A stretch of DNA of 42,033 nt from Pseudomonadota bacterium (lineage in GTDB: Bacteria; Myxococcota_A; UBA9042; GCA-2863065): NCBI GenBank assembly GCA_005776725.1, contig SXOO01000292.1, positions 1-42,033 on the forward strand, written 5' to 3'. This document shows, piece by piece, positions 1-8,260 of this stretch. Each line of letters starts with the position of its first letter. The first letter of the stretch is position 1. The translations under genes were made by a program, and so were the position numbers. The notes under the pieces were generated by a model. It did not search any database, was not told the DNA's origin, and worked only from the letters and a program-made list of their open reading frames with translations.

Positions 1-44
1 CCTTCGTCACCCCATTGGGCGCCGATTACGACGATGCCAGGCAT
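1..44 (-). CDS. purA: Adenylosuccinate synthetase, N-terminal fragment (runs off the window)
   Basis: Only the first 14 complete codons lie in the window. Read on the minus strand they give MPGIVVIGAQWGDEG, which is the conserved N-terminus of adenylosuccinate synthetase (the V-x-G-A-Q-W-G-D-E-G phosphate-binding stretch). The enzyme joins IMP and aspartate with GTP hydrolysis in AMP synthesis. The ATG at 44 is preceded by a strong ribosome binding site (GGAAGGAG, five bases before the ATG). The start overlaps the end of hisZ by 19 bases, so the two are probably translated together; hisZ next to purA is a known arrangement in many Proteobacteria. The call rests on a short but highly diagnostic motif. 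Confidence 0.8.
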   Translation of the reverse strand, partial: MPGIVVIGAQWGDE

Positions 45-1009
45 GTGGCTCCTTCCGCTTCGGCGAGCCCCTCGCCGTCGATGGCGAATCCCGCCGCGCA
101 GAGGTCGCGACCATAGCGACCGATGAGGCTGTCGTACCGCCCGCCGCTCGCGACCGGAGCGCCAGCCCCCGCCGCGAAAGCGTGGAATACGAAGCCGGTA
201 TAGTAGCCGAAGCCTCCCACGGCGGCGAGGTCGAGCAGCGCCTCCGCCGGCTGGGTGCTCATCCGCTCCACCAGAGACCGGAGCTCCAAGAGGGGCGGGG
301 CCAACGAGGGGTAGAACGCGGCGAGGCGTGCCGCCTCCGGCAGGACGTCCTGCGCAGGTCCTGCGAGGCGAACGAGGTGGCGGAGCGGTCCGTCGCCGGC
401 CAGGGCTTGGACCTCTGCGGCGTCCTTGCGGCGTACGGCGGCCAGCAGGGCCTCGGGATCCCGGCAGGAGGCGGGCAGGGCGGCAGGGACGAGCTGTGAG
501 TGCCCGAGCGAGAAGACCGGCGAGACACCGGCAGCGCGGAGGGCGTGCAGGCACAGCTCGAGTACCTCGAGGTCGGCGTCGGGCCCGCCCAGGCCGAGCA
601 GCTCCGCCCCGGCTTGAGCGACCTCGCGATGCTGAAACTCGCGGTGCTCCCGAAGTCGGAACACCCGGCCCGCGTAACACAGCCGGAGCGGGGCAGGGAC
701 CCCGGCCATCGGGCCCGCCACGAGGCGCGCGATCTGCGGCGTGATGTCGCTCCGCAGGGCGAGCACGTCCCCGTTCTGCGGATCGACGAAGCGGAGGACC
801 GCGGCCCCCGGGGCGCCGAGCCCTCGCTCGAAGACGTGCGCCAGCTCGAACGCCGGCGTGATCACCGGCGCGTAGCCGCGCGCGCGCAGCGTGTCGAGGA
901 GGAGGCGCTCCTTGTGGATGAAGGCGGCCGCGGCGGCTGGCGTGAGATCGCGCACGCCGACCGGTGTGGCTGGGCTGGTGACGCCGGGGCGGGGCTCAGG
1001 GTGTGACAT
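26..1009 (-). CDS. hisZ: ATP phosphoribosyltransferase regulatory subunit HisZ
   Basis: A 327-residue protein of the histidyl-tRNA-synthetase-like family. Near the N-terminus it has PVGVRDLTP, then a motif-2-like region with LRSDITPQIARL and RVFR, and near the C-terminus GGRYDSLIGRYG. It lacks the anticodon-binding domain of true HisRS, which fits HisZ, the regulatory partner of the short-form HisG in the first step of histidine synthesis. At 327 residues it is shorter than typical HisZ (about 380-400). The ATG at 1009 lies inside the end of the upstream PHP gene (14-base overlap) and has no clear Shine-Dalgarno, so translational coupling is likely. The 3' end overlaps purA. A diverged HisRS paralogue of another function cannot be excluded. 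Confidence 0.85.
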   Translation of the reverse strand: MSHPEPRPGVTSPATPVGVRDLTPAAAAAFIHKERLLLDTLRARGYAPVITPAFELAHVFERGLGAPGAAVLRFVDPQNGDVLALRSDITPQIARLVAGPMAGVPAPLRLCYAGRVFRLREHREFQHREVAQAGAELLGLGGPDADLEVLELCLHALRAAGVSPVFSLGHSQLVPAALPASCRDPEALLAAVRRKDAAEVQALAGDGPLRHLVRLAGPAQDVLPEAARLAAFYPSLAPPLLELRSLVERMSTQPAEALLDLAAVGGFGYYTGFVFHAFAAGAGAPVASGGRYDSLIGRYGRDLCAAGFAIDGEGLAEAEGATCLASS

Positions 1010-2627
1010 AGATCGGGTTCGTTATCGCCCAGCGATACGTGACGTCTGCGAGCGGGGCCTCCGCGCGGAGCACGCGGACGAGGTGCTTGGGGCGGATCAA
1101 GACCTCGACATGGTAACGGCCGGGCGCGTCCGGCGTGAAGGTGAGCCTCGAGCCGGCTCCGGGGCTGGCCGCCTCGCCGCCCGAGACCGTGACATCGATG
1201 ATGCGCTCGCCGGTGGGTCCGTACCCGATGAGGTGGGTCTCGATCTCGGCGGCGTGCGCCTCCTCCGGCAGCCACTCCACCCAGCCCTGCGGCAGCGGCG
1301 CGCCCGGTCCGGTCACCTCGATCTTGGGGGCCTTCGCGAGCGAGACCGTGCCTCCGAGCTCGGTGAGCTCGCAGCCGTCGCAGGTGGCGTAGAGATCGAG
1401 GCCATACGGCTCGCCGAACACGGTGAACACGCTGACCGTGCGCCCCGATCGGATCCCCTCGCGGACGCCCATGGCCGACGCCTCCGTGGCGTAGACCCGG
1501 TTGTGCAGCCAGCGGAAGACCCGCTCGTAAGAGTCGATGCGCTTCCCGTCGCCGAGGCGCAGGGGGCCCCCCTTCTTCAGGTTACCGACCAGGACCGGAT
1601 ACGCCTCCTCGAGGCTGCCGCAGAACGACTCGAACTCGCCGCCGGGCGTGCAGTAGCCGTCGGTGGTGACGTTCTGGTGCACGTCGGACCCGAGGACGCC
1701 CGTGATCGGTCGCACGGCCGAGACCGCGTACCACTTCTCGATCGCGGGCTCCGGGAAGGTATCGAGCATCGCCAGGAGCACGAGGTCGGCGCTGGGCGGA
1801 TCTTCGGCGCCGTCCATGAAGCGCTCCAGCGCGAACAGCTGCGAGATGTCGTCCTCGAGGATCCGCAGGATGTTGGCGTGCATGTTGTACTGCTCCATCG
1901 CGTCGATGGGCAGCGCGGCGATCGTCTCGGCGCTGAGGTCGGGCTCCTCGGAGTGCGCTAGCGCGACCACTCCGCCCTGGGCGTGGATCGCGTCGACCAC
2001 GGCCTTGCGGTCAGCCTCGGGCGTCTCGTCCTTGAGCGAGACCCGCTCCAGCTCCGCGGGGACGAGGTGCCCCTCGAGGCCAATCGGCATCGTGTGTGTT
2101 CCCTCGAAGCCGACGGTCAGAAACACCGGTCGCGCCGGCCCGCCAACCGTCTCGGCGCACGCGATGGTGTTGGAGAACGGCCCGCCCGAGGGGCCCAGGG
2201 TGAGCGTGTCTCCTGCCGCCGCGTCGTGAAGCAGCAGCTGCTGGAACGGGTAGCTCGACATATTCGACGGGTGGTCGGTCAGGAACGCGAAGTCGAGGCC
2301 CGAGGTGCAGAGCTGCGCCCTGAAGTCGGCCAGGCAGTCCGGTGCGTCCGGCAGCTCGTCGGTTCGGCCGTCGCACGCGTCGTGCGAGAAGATCGAGTGG
2401 ACGTGCAGGGCGCCGCGCAGCGCGATCAGGCCCCGAGACTCTGGGCCCACCTTCGGCAGCGGGGGCTCAGCGACGTCCGCCTCGTCGGTGTCGTGGGGCG
2501 TCTCGGTGTCCTGAGCTGGTGCGTCGGCAAGGGCGTGGTCAGGGGTGTCGACCGCCTCGCCATTCGTAGGCTCGGTCGTGGACTCCGAGCACGCGAGGAA
2601 GGACACGGCGATGAGGGCGCGGCGCAT
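996..2627 (-). CDS. PHP-domain metallohydrolase lipoprotein (CehA/McbA-like)
   Basis: A 543-residue predicted lipoprotein. The start is the ATG at 2627, which sits behind a strong AGGAGGTGACC ribosome binding site; the frame stays open far upstream, but that part is antisense-like shadow across trmB. A short signal (MRRALIAVSFLAC) ends at Cys13, followed by an Asp/Pro/Thr-rich linker to about residue 60. The PHP metal site is visible: H75-x-H77, D118-H119 in FLTDHP, H225 in VALAHSEE, and D315/H317 in GSDVH. The family (CehA/McbA) includes carbaryl and phosphoester hydrolases, but the substrate here is unknown. The C-terminal part looks beta-rich and ends with TNPIYVTP, a tail also found in the larger PHP protein at 8261-11143. 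It lies between trmB and hisZ in a tight run and probably shares their transcript. Confidence 0.8.
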   Translation of the reverse strand: MRRALIAVSFLACSESTTEPTNGEAVDTPDHALADAPAQDTETPHDTDEADVAEPPLPKVGPESRGLIALRGALHVHSIFSHDACDGRTDELPDAPDCLADFRAQLCTSGLDFAFLTDHPSNMSSYPFQQLLLHDAAAGDTLTLGPSGGPFSNTIACAETVGGPARPVFLTVGFEGTHTMPIGLEGHLVPAELERVSLKDETPEADRKAVVDAIHAQGGVVALAHSEEPDLSAETIAALPIDAMEQYNMHANILRILEDDISQLFALERFMDGAEDPPSADLVLLAMLDTFPEPAIEKWYAVSAVRPITGVLGSDVHQNVTTDGYCTPGGEFESFCGSLEEAYPVLVGNLKKGGPLRLGDGKRIDSYERVFRWLHNRVYATEASAMGVREGIRSGRTVSVFTVFGEPYGLDLYATCDGCELTELGGTVSLAKAPKIEVTGPGAPLPQGWVEWLPEEAHAAEIETHLIGYGPTGERIIDVTVSGGEAASPGAGSRLTFTPDAPGRYHVEVLIRPKHLVRVLRAEAPLADVTYRWAITNPIYVTP

Positions 2628-2629
2628 GG

Positions 2630-3373
2630 TCACCTCCTGATGGCGCGGATTCGATGGACGGGGGTACCGACCTCCGAACACTTCTTTTCTCGATGGGTGA
2701 GCGGGAGCGTTCGCCCCCGGTCGTCGACTCCTGCGGGAACTTCGTCGAACCCGCCGTGAGCGCGCACGAGCGTGCAGACGCGTTCGAAGTAGGCTGCGAC
2801 GTCTGTCCGAACCTCCAGCGCGCCCCCAGGGGCGAGGAGCGCATGGAGCACCTCCAGCACCTCCGCCGTGACCACGCGACGCTCTTCGTGGCGCCGCTTC
2901 CACCAGGGGTCGGGGAAGAAGACGTAGAAGGCCTGGACGGAGCTCACGGGGAACAGCTCTGCGAGCAGAGGGCGTGCGTCCGAGAGGATGACGCGCGTGT
3001 TCGTGTGGCCCTCGCGGTCGAGCCAGCCGCAGAGCTGCTCGCACCACTCGCGCTGGACCTCGAAGCCGAAGTAGCGGCGCTCGGGCGCGTCTGTGATGCG
3101 CTGCTTCAGGAAGTGCGGGCGGCCGAAGCCGATCTCCACCTCGACCAGCCCCTCGGCCGCGAACGCGCGACCGGCCTCGAGGTGCGCCGGATCGTGGTAA
3201 GGCGACAAGGCCCACCGGTGGACGAGGCTGGGCTCGGGGTGAGCCGCTACGCGCTCGGGGCCCGCTCCGCCGACGAGGCCTGAGATCCGCGCGAGCGGGT
3301 TGTGAGCGAGTCGGTTCACAGGCGCCTTGAACCACAGCCGCCGCGTTCCGGCAATCTGCGGCAGGTGTTCCAC
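2630..3373 (-). CDS. trmB: tRNA (guanine-N7-)-methyltransferase TrmB
   Basis: A 247-residue class I SAM-dependent methyltransferase that makes m7G46 in the tRNA variable loop. Family hallmarks are VEIGFGRPHFL (the SAM-binding glycine loop), the YFGFEVQ acidic strand end and the signature FYVFFPDPWWKRRHEERR. The length is normal for the family. The start is a GTG at 3373, with AGGTGG a few bases upstream. An N-terminal extension of about 50 residues precedes the methyltransferase core. The stop codon is two bases upstream of the next ATG, whose ribosome binding site lies inside the end of trmB, so the downstream lipoprotein gene is probably coupled to it. Identification is firm. Confidence 0.93.
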   Translation of the reverse strand: MEHLPQIAGTRRLWFKAPVNRLAHNPLARISGLVGGAGPERVAAHPEPSLVHRWALSPYHDPAHLEAGRAFAAEGLVEVEIGFGRPHFLKQRITDAPERRYFGFEVQREWCEQLCGWLDREGHTNTRVILSDARPLLAELFPVSSVQAFYVFFPDPWWKRRHEERRVVTAEVLEVLHALLAPGGALEVRTDVAAYFERVCTLVRAHGGFDEVPAGVDDRGRTLPLTHREKKCSEVGTPVHRIRAIRR

Positions 3374-3399
3374 GGTGTTCCACCTGGACTTGGTCTACG

Positions 3400-4167
3400 T
3401 CAGCGCCCCGGTGGAATGACCGCCTCTGGAGCCTCCAGCTTCGCCAGGAGGGCGCGCGCGAAGGCGTACGCGTCCCCCGGCCACCGCGCCGACACATATT
3501 GGCCGTCTTCCACCACGAAGCTCCCGCGATCATCCGTTTCGGTGCCGCGGCGTATCAAGGTCACGGGCCCTCGGGCGAAGTCTTGGGGCCCCGCGAGCGC
3601 GGCGCGAACCTCCTGCTCCACCAGCTCAGGGTAGGTGCGGTAGTAGCGGCCCAGCTTCCACGCGGTGAGCCAGTACGCGGCGCGCTCCATGTACGCGGGC
3701 AGACAGGTGGTCCGGCGACCGTGGAGGACGCTGCGGCCGTCTGCGCGGCGGGCACGCGCCAGAACGAGCACGCCGTGGCAGATGGCGCCGATCGGGCGCT
3801 TCAGGTCCCAGAACGTGCTGACGCGGTCTTGAAGCATCGCGGACCCCAGGTACTGCCGCATGCCCTGCGCGTGCCCCCCGGGAAGCACCAGGGCGTCGAA
3901 GTCCTCCGGCCGGATGGTCTCCCAGGCGATCGGGGCCCGGAACTCGGGGGACGCCGTCATCTCCGCGTAGAGCGCCTTGGGTTCGGGCTCAGCACCGAGC
4001 TGTCCGAACAAGACGCCGGTGAGCAGCAGCGGATCGGCCTCGCCCACCGCGCCGCGCTCGGTCGCGAACACGACCTCGTGGCCCGCGCGCCTCGCGAGCT
4101 TCCAGGGCACCGCGACCTCGGTCACGTCGAAGTCGCGGTCGGGGAGTGGGATGAGCAGGCTCGCCAT
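3400..4167 (-). CDS. DJ-1/PfpI-family protein (type 1 glutamine amidotransferase fold)
   Basis: A 255-residue protein when started at the ATG at 4167 (MASLLIPLP); an in-frame start 13 codons upstream is less likely because the family N-terminus begins at this point. The DJ-1/PfpI fold is shown by the first strand and nucleophile-partner region VVFATE (about 32-37), the glycine-rich LVLPGGHAQGM (93-103) and the nucleophile elbow AICHGV, with Cys130 and His131. Known members act as chaperones, glyoxalases/deglycases or proteases; which applies here cannot be told. It is the first gene of the minus-strand run toward purA and stops 26 bases before trmB. It faces away from the DUF1295 gene across a 261-base spacer. 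Confidence 0.82.
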   Translation of the reverse strand: MASLLIPLPDRDFDVTEVAVPWKLARRAGHEVVFATERGAVGEADPLLLTGVLFGQLGAEPEPKALYAEMTASPEFRAPIAWETIRPEDFDALVLPGGHAQGMRQYLGSAMLQDRVSTFWDLKRPIGAICHGVLVLARARRADGRSVLHGRRTTCLPAYMERAAYWLTAWKLGRYYRTYPELVEQEVRAALAGPQDFARGPVTLIRRGTETDDRGSFVVEDGQYVSARWPGDAYAFARALLAKLEAPEAVIPPGR

Positions 4168-4428
4168 GTCCGACTCTCTGCTCCGCGGCGCGCCGGGGTC
4201 AAGCATCGGTGAGGCGGGCGTCGGGCAGACACGCTCCGCGCCGGGCCTGCCGTGCAGTCAGCCGGTCATATCGAGAGGCCGTGAACGACAGGCATGGACC
4301 TGCGCGACGGCTGACGCATCTTCCTCCGCAGTGGCCGCGGCTCGGCCCCTCTGGCAAGGTCTCTTGTCCGACAAACGTATCCGCACCCAGAGCACCAGAC
4401 CTCAGCCCGATCGACGGGGAGCCCGCGC
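4168..4428. promoter_or_regulatory. Divergent intergenic region with inverted repeat TTGTC-C-GACAA
   Basis: This 261-base spacer separates two divergent genes and should hold promoters for both. The only clear element is an 11-base inverted repeat at 4364-4374 (TTGTC, one base, GACAA), about 55 bases before the TTG start of the DUF1295 gene, a plausible operator position. No convincing -35/-10 pair is visible. Confidence 0.3.
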
Positions 4429-5331
4429 TTGACCTCGAACGCCACACGCCTCGCCATCAGCTCCTTGGGTGCCGCTGCGATCGGCGTGCTCGTCGTGTGG
4501 GCCGCCACCCCGTCTGGATTGTCCGCCGCCTCCTCCCCCCTCTTGCTTGGCCTGCCGCTACCATCACTCGCCGCCATAGCCGTCGTGGTCTTGAACCTCG
4601 TGGCGTTCGTCCCCGCCGCGGTGTCGCAGACTGAGCGCTACTACGACCTCGTCGGCGCTGCCTCCACGCTGCTCTCGACCACGATCCTGATCCTCGGCGC
4701 GGCCGACTCGACCGCGCTCATCTTCGCTGTTCCACCCCTGATCTGGGCGTGTCGCCTGGGCGCGTTTCTGGCGCGACGGGCCCACCGAGAAGGCGACGGT
4801 CGCTTCGACCAGATCAAGGTGCGGCCGGCGCGGTTCCTGGTCGCGTGGGCGCTCCAGAGTCTGTGGGTAAACCTCACGAATCTAGCGGTGACCGTCGCGC
4901 TGGCGCACCCGTCGCCACCACCGCCGGGCCTCTTTGAGGTGCTCGGCGTCCTGATCTGGGTCTTCGGTTTCACGGTCGAGGTGGTCGCTGACCGTCAGAA
5001 GTCGGCGTTCAGGGCACTCGCGCAGAACCGGGGCCGCTTCATCGACGTTGGGCTTTGGTCGGTCGTCCGGCACCCGAACTACGCGGGCGAGATCACGGCG
5101 TGGTCAGGCCTCTTCGTCGCGGCTATCCCGCGCCTCGAGGGGTGGGGCTGGCTCGCGGTGCTGTCTCCGGTCTTCGTCTTCGTGCTCCTACGGTTCGGCA
5201 GCGGCATCCCGCTCCTCGAGGCTCGCGGGAGAGCCCGTTGGGGCGACGACCCCGCATACCAGCGCTATCTGGCTCACGTCCCAAGGCTCGTCCCCCGAGC
5301 CCCTTCACGGAGACATCGTGCCGCGAGTTGA
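4429..5331 (+). CDS. DUF1295-type integral membrane protein (steroid 5-alpha-reductase-like fold)
   Basis: A 300-residue polytopic membrane protein with about six to seven hydrophobic segments (near 10-28, 35-65, 75-92, 95-113, 135-160, 168-187 and 225-255). The conserved DUF1295 region is clear: RGRFIDVGLWSVVRHPNYAGE at about 201-221, in which the RHPNY-x-GE motif is shared with steroid reductases and isoprenylcysteine methyltransferases. These enzymes use NADPH or SAM near the C-terminal helices; the substrate here is unknown. The start is a TTG at 4429 with GGGGAG 11 bases upstream; no in-frame ATG is available near the N-terminus. The tail is basic (SRRHRAAS). Family assignment is good, function is open. 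Confidence 0.78.
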   Translation: MTSNATRLAISSLGAAAIGVLVVWAATPSGLSAASSPLLLGLPLPSLAAIAVVVLNLVAFVPAAVSQTERYYDLVGAASTLLSTTILILGAADSTALIFAVPPLIWACRLGAFLARRAHREGDGRFDQIKVRPARFLVAWALQSLWVNLTNLAVTVALAHPSPPPPGLFEVLGVLIWVFGFTVEVVADRQKSAFRALAQNRGRFIDVGLWSVVRHPNYAGEITAWSGLFVAAIPRLEGWGWLAVLSPVFVFVLLRFGSGIPLLEARGRARWGDDPAYQRYLAHVPRLVPRAPSRRHRAAS

Positions 5332-5580
5332 CGCGAGAAGCACGATGGCAGCGTCGCCGGGCCGGGCTCCGTGGGACTGCTCTGGCGCTGAGTCTGTTGC
5401 GGCTGGCGCCTGTCGAGCGGCGCCCTCTGCGGGGGCGATGCACCGAGCTGTACGCAGACACCGTCCGCCCGGAGAGGCGACCCGCCGCCCGCCTCGACCC
5501 CTGTATGGACGTCGGTTGCGGGGCCGGTCTAGAGTCGCGTTCTCCGCCCGCCCGCCGAGGCCGCGCCGCAGAGGTCTGGC

Positions 5581-5973
5581 ATGTCCCACTTCCTGTTCTG
5601 GATCGGGCTCTACAACTTGCTGGGGTCGTGCGTGCTCTTCGCGATGCATGACGAGCGCGTCGCCGATTGGGTGATGCGTCGAGGCATCGAGGTCGTCGAC
5701 GTGCCCTACCAGCACGGCCCGTTCGGGCGGCTGTGGTTGTGGTGGGCGGCCACCGCCAACGCGTTCATGGGGGCGGTCATGGTGCTCGCGACCCGCTGGC
5801 CCGCCGTCGTACAGCGGGAGGTCTGTGTGGCGGTGGTCGCCCTCTACGCCGTGATGTACGTGGTCTGCGCGATCGGGGGCCGAAGCCGGCCGCCGTGGGG
5901 ACGGGGTGCACTGTCGATCCATGTCCTGTGGCCACCGCAGATGGCCTGGGGCTTGTGGGCTCTCTCGCGCTGA
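5581..5973 (+). CDS. Small integral membrane protein, function unknown
   Basis: A 130-residue protein with an ATG at 5581 behind AGAGGT. It has three or four hydrophobic segments (about 3-21, 50-70, 78-98 and 112-128) separated by short charged loops such as DERVADWVMRRGIEVVD. It is rich in Trp and Tyr at the predicted membrane borders (RLWLWWAA). I recognise no family motif. The 249 bases before it (5332-5580) hold no gene that I can support. It converges with the next gene on the minus strand, with a hairpin between them. Reality as a gene is supported by amphipathic organisation and the ribosome binding site. Confidence 0.65.
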   Translation: MSHFLFWIGLYNLLGSCVLFAMHDERVADWVMRRGIEVVDVPYQHGPFGRLWLWWAATANAFMGAVMVLATRWPAVVQREVCVAVVALYAVMYVVCAIGGRSRPPWGRGALSIHVLWPPQMAWGLWALSR

Positions 5974-6036
5974 ACAGGTCCGTAACCGGCACCGTTGCTC
6001 GATCACTCGCGCTTGCTGCGGGCGGTGGTTGTCCAT

Positions 6037-6053
6037 CGGGCCCTGGTGGCCCG
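6037..6053. terminator. Hairpin between convergent genes
   Basis: CGGGCC (6037-6042), a five-base loop and GGCCCG (6048-6053) form a perfect six-pair G+C stem between two converging genes. There is no T-tract, so intrinsic termination is uncertain; it would work equally for both strands. Confidence 0.35.
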
Positions 6054-6071
6054 GGGAGTTGAATCGTCCTC

Positions 6072-6593
6072 TCAGTTCTGCCAGCGCGGGCCGATGCCCA
6101 AGACCAAGACGTGGACGGGGATGTCGTCGGGGGTCTGCTTCAGCTGGGCGCGGTAGTGGATGCTGACCGCCAGCTGGGTCTTGTTTCCCATGTCCAATAC
6201 TATGGGGATGGTAAATCCAGCGCTCAGGACCACGCCGTTGCGGACGTCGGCGCCCTGCAGCCCGCCGACCATGCCGCCGACGCCCAGGTGTACGCCGAAG
6301 TGGCGGTGGACGAGGCGGGTGGTCCAGGCGGTAGGGACGAGCTCGAAGAGCGCCAGCATGTAGCCGCCGTGGCGGATGGTGTGGGCCGTGACCACTCGCT
6401 CGTAGGCGAGCGCTGCGGAGAGGCCAACCCCGCCCACGGAGGCGCCGCCCAAGAACTCGACCCCGCCAAACCCGTTCGCGCCCTGCAGCAGGACGTCCGT
6501 GGTGAGGCGGATCTCAACTGGGAGCCAGCCTCCGGCGTGCGGCGGAGCCCCTTGGCCGAGCAGCGCGGCGGCGAGGAAGAATGAGCTGAGCAT
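6072..6593 (-). CDS. Secreted or outer-membrane beta-rich protein, function unknown
   Basis: A 173-residue protein started at the ATG at 6593, chosen because it begins a clean signal peptide (MLSSFFLAAALLGQG); the frame is open further upstream, but that part reads as basic non-coding sequence. The mature part consists of alternating hydrophobic and Gly-rich stretches (GLSAALAYERVV, VHLGVGGMVGG, VVLSAGFTIPIVLDMG, LAVSIHYRAQL) typical of small outer-membrane beta-barrels or YadA/OmpW-like folds, and it ends GIGPRWQN. I recognise no specific family. The ribosome binding site is weak. It diverges from the Smr gene over 214 bases in which I see no definite promoter. Confidence 0.6.
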   Translation of the reverse strand: MLSSFFLAAALLGQGAPPHAGGWLPVEIRLTTDVLLQGANGFGGVEFLGGASVGGVGLSAALAYERVVTAHTIRHGGYMLALFELVPTAWTTRLVHRHFGVHLGVGGMVGGLQGADVRNGVVLSAGFTIPIVLDMGNKTQLAVSIHYRAQLKQTPDDIPVHVLVLGIGPRWQN

Positions 6594-6807
6594 GCTTGTC
6601 CGTGCCCCAAGACTCCGGGGCAGAACGTGCCAGAGCACGATCGCTGGGAGCGGTCGTTCGTTACACCGGAGATAGCGTACACGGCGAGCAGCGCCCAATT
6701 CCACCGCCCGCCGCTCACGTCGTGCGCCGGCTTCGGCTCGCGGGCGCACGCGGCTCCATCAGCTCCGGCACACCGACGTCTCGGAACGCGTGATAGCGTC
6801 TCCAGGC

Positions 6808-7170
6808 ATGACGAGCCCCGGCCTCTTACGTCGAATTCTCCGGTGGTTTCGAGGTCCTGCGTCCGCAGGGCCGTCGAACGAAGAGCCTGACGACGAACCC
6901 GTCGAGTCGGTGGACATGGCGATCGAGGGCCACTTCGACCTCCACACCTTCGCGCCGCGCGATGTGGTGGGGGCGGCGGAGGCCTACCTGGACGAGGCCC
7001 GCCGCCTCGGCTTTCGGGAGGTGCGGCTCATTCATGGCCGCGGGAAGGGCGTACAGCGCGCGGCCGTCCGGCGCATGCTCGCCGCCCGGCCCGACGTGAT
7101 CTCGTTCGCCGACGCGCCGGCCCATCTCGGCGGGTGGGGCGCCACCGTCGTCGAGCTCGCGCCGCTCTGA
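6808..7170 (+). CDS. Stand-alone Smr (MutS2 C-terminal-like) domain protein
   Basis: A 120-residue protein started at the ATG at 6808; an in-frame GTG six codons earlier is possible. After a variable 30-residue N-terminus rich in Glu/Asp/Pro, it holds a complete Smr domain: the strand with DLHTF (the D-L-H motif), the helix VVGAAEAYLDEARR, the signature RLIHGRGKGVQR, and the closing GGWGATVVEL. Smr domains bind or nick branched nucleic acids or cleave RNA at stalled ribosomes, and single-domain forms are widespread. There is no MutS2 ATPase here. Assignment to the family is firm; the biological role is not known. Confidence 0.88.
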   Translation: MTSPGLLRRILRWFRGPASAGPSNEEPDDEPVESVDMAIEGHFDLHTFAPRDVVGAAEAYLDEARRLGFREVRLIHGRGKGVQRAAVRRMLAARPDVISFADAPAHLGGWGATVVELAPL

Positions 7171-7243
7171 CGCGTCGCGGCCCATTGGGTCCACCGGTTG
7201 CGGGGGGCTCGCGGTGCCGCGAGCGGGTGCGTAGAGTACGCCG

Positions 7244-8191
7244 ATGGTCTCACGACTGCGTCTCACGCTCTGGGTCGTCGCGCTCGGCTGTCGGGGCGCC
7301 GCCGAGAGCTCGCCCGCTCCGACCGACGTCTCCGGCGGCGACGCCCCCGGCCAGGACGTTGCCTCAACGTGTCGCCCTGTGTCAGAGCCCTGGAGCCCCG
7401 GCGCCCCGCTGCGTCTTCCGTGTGAGCGCACGCGTGAGCCCTGCAACGGCGTGGACGACGACCTCGACGGCTTCACCGATCCCAAGTGTCCGACTCAGGC
7501 GTGCGCCTCGGACGCCGACTGCACCTACGGGGCGCTGATGCCGGACGCCGACTGCTGCACTCGTTTTTGTGGCGCCGACAGCTGTGGCGCGCCCGACGGC
7601 TGCGGGGGCACCTGCGGGTGTGACGAGCCGGGCCTCAACGCCTCGTGTAACTCGATCGACGGGACCGGGCTGGAGGCCTCGCCCTTCGAGTGCTGGGGGG
7701 TGTTGTGCCCGCCTGGCCAGAAGTGCGTGGAGGGCCAGTGCCGGGCGCCGGGGAAGAGGCTCCCGGGAGAGACCTGCGCGAGCGGCCTCGACTGTCCGAT
7801 CAACGCGGGCTGCATCCCGAGCCCCGAGGTCCCCGACTCGGCCCGCTGCCTCACGTTCTGCCAGGCGTTCCCGTGTCCCGCTGGGAGCTACTGCTCGGAG
7901 TACCATCACCAGGGGCCCATCGGGGGCGTCGTGGTCCACGAGACCTGCCAGATCCTGGGGGTGTGCACTACCGGCGCCGATCGGTGCGCTCGGGAATACA
8001 CCGCGTGCCTCGGCGACCCCGCGTGTCTCTCTGCGCTCCAGTGCGCCGCCGACTCGTGCGAGCCGCCGGAGGGCAGCGGCGGCGGGTCGGACGCCGGGGG
8101 CGCCTGCATGCGCGGCTGCGTCGCTGCCGCAGATCCCTCCGCGGCGGTGGAGGCCTACCGGGCCTGCCTCGCGACCTACTGCCCGGACTGA
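7244..8191 (+). CDS. Cys-rich lipoprotein with MopE-type CNGxDDDxDG motif
   Basis: A 315-residue predicted lipoprotein. The signal (MVSRLRLTLWVVALGC) ends in a lipobox at Cys16, followed by a Pro/Asp-rich linker. CNGVDDDLDG (67-76) is the MopE-like putative metal-binding motif seen in copper-binding MopE and in many myxobacterial surface proteins. The rest carries many cysteines spaced as in small disulfide knots (CCTRFCGADSCGAPDGCGG and CPPGQKCVEGQCR), ending in a four-Cys helical-looking tail around CAREYTACLGDPACLSALQC. It is presumably exported and disulfide-stabilised. It is followed 69 bases later by the large PHP lipoprotein on the same strand. The molecular role is unknown. Confidence 0.75.
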   Translation: MVSRLRLTLWVVALGCRGAAESSPAPTDVSGGDAPGQDVASTCRPVSEPWSPGAPLRLPCERTREPCNGVDDDLDGFTDPKCPTQACASDADCTYGALMPDADCCTRFCGADSCGAPDGCGGTCGCDEPGLNASCNSIDGTGLEASPFECWGVLCPPGQKCVEGQCRAPGKRLPGETCASGLDCPINAGCIPSPEVPDSARCLTFCQAFPCPAGSYCSEYHHQGPIGGVVVHETCQILGVCTTGADRCAREYTACLGDPACLSALQCAADSCEPPEGSGGGSDAGGACMRGCVAAADPSAAVEAYRACLATYCPD

Positions 8192-8260
8192 GCGCGGGCG
8201 GAGCCTGTCCGGTGTGACGATGGTGTGGCGTCGTCAGGTCGTCTCGGGCACGCTCGCCGC

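Noticed and set aside
2628..3533. Upstream extension of the PHP lipoprotein frame to 845 codons
   Set aside because: The added part overlaps trmB in another frame, is Arg-rich, and the internal ATG at 2627 has a strong ribosome binding site and a signal peptide.
4266..4457. Minus-strand 63-codon frame with WCSGCGYVC, resembling half a zinc ribbon
   Set aside because: Only one Cys pair cluster is present, with no second pair; it overlaps the start of the DUF1295 gene, and the purine run before its ATG is too close (three bases).
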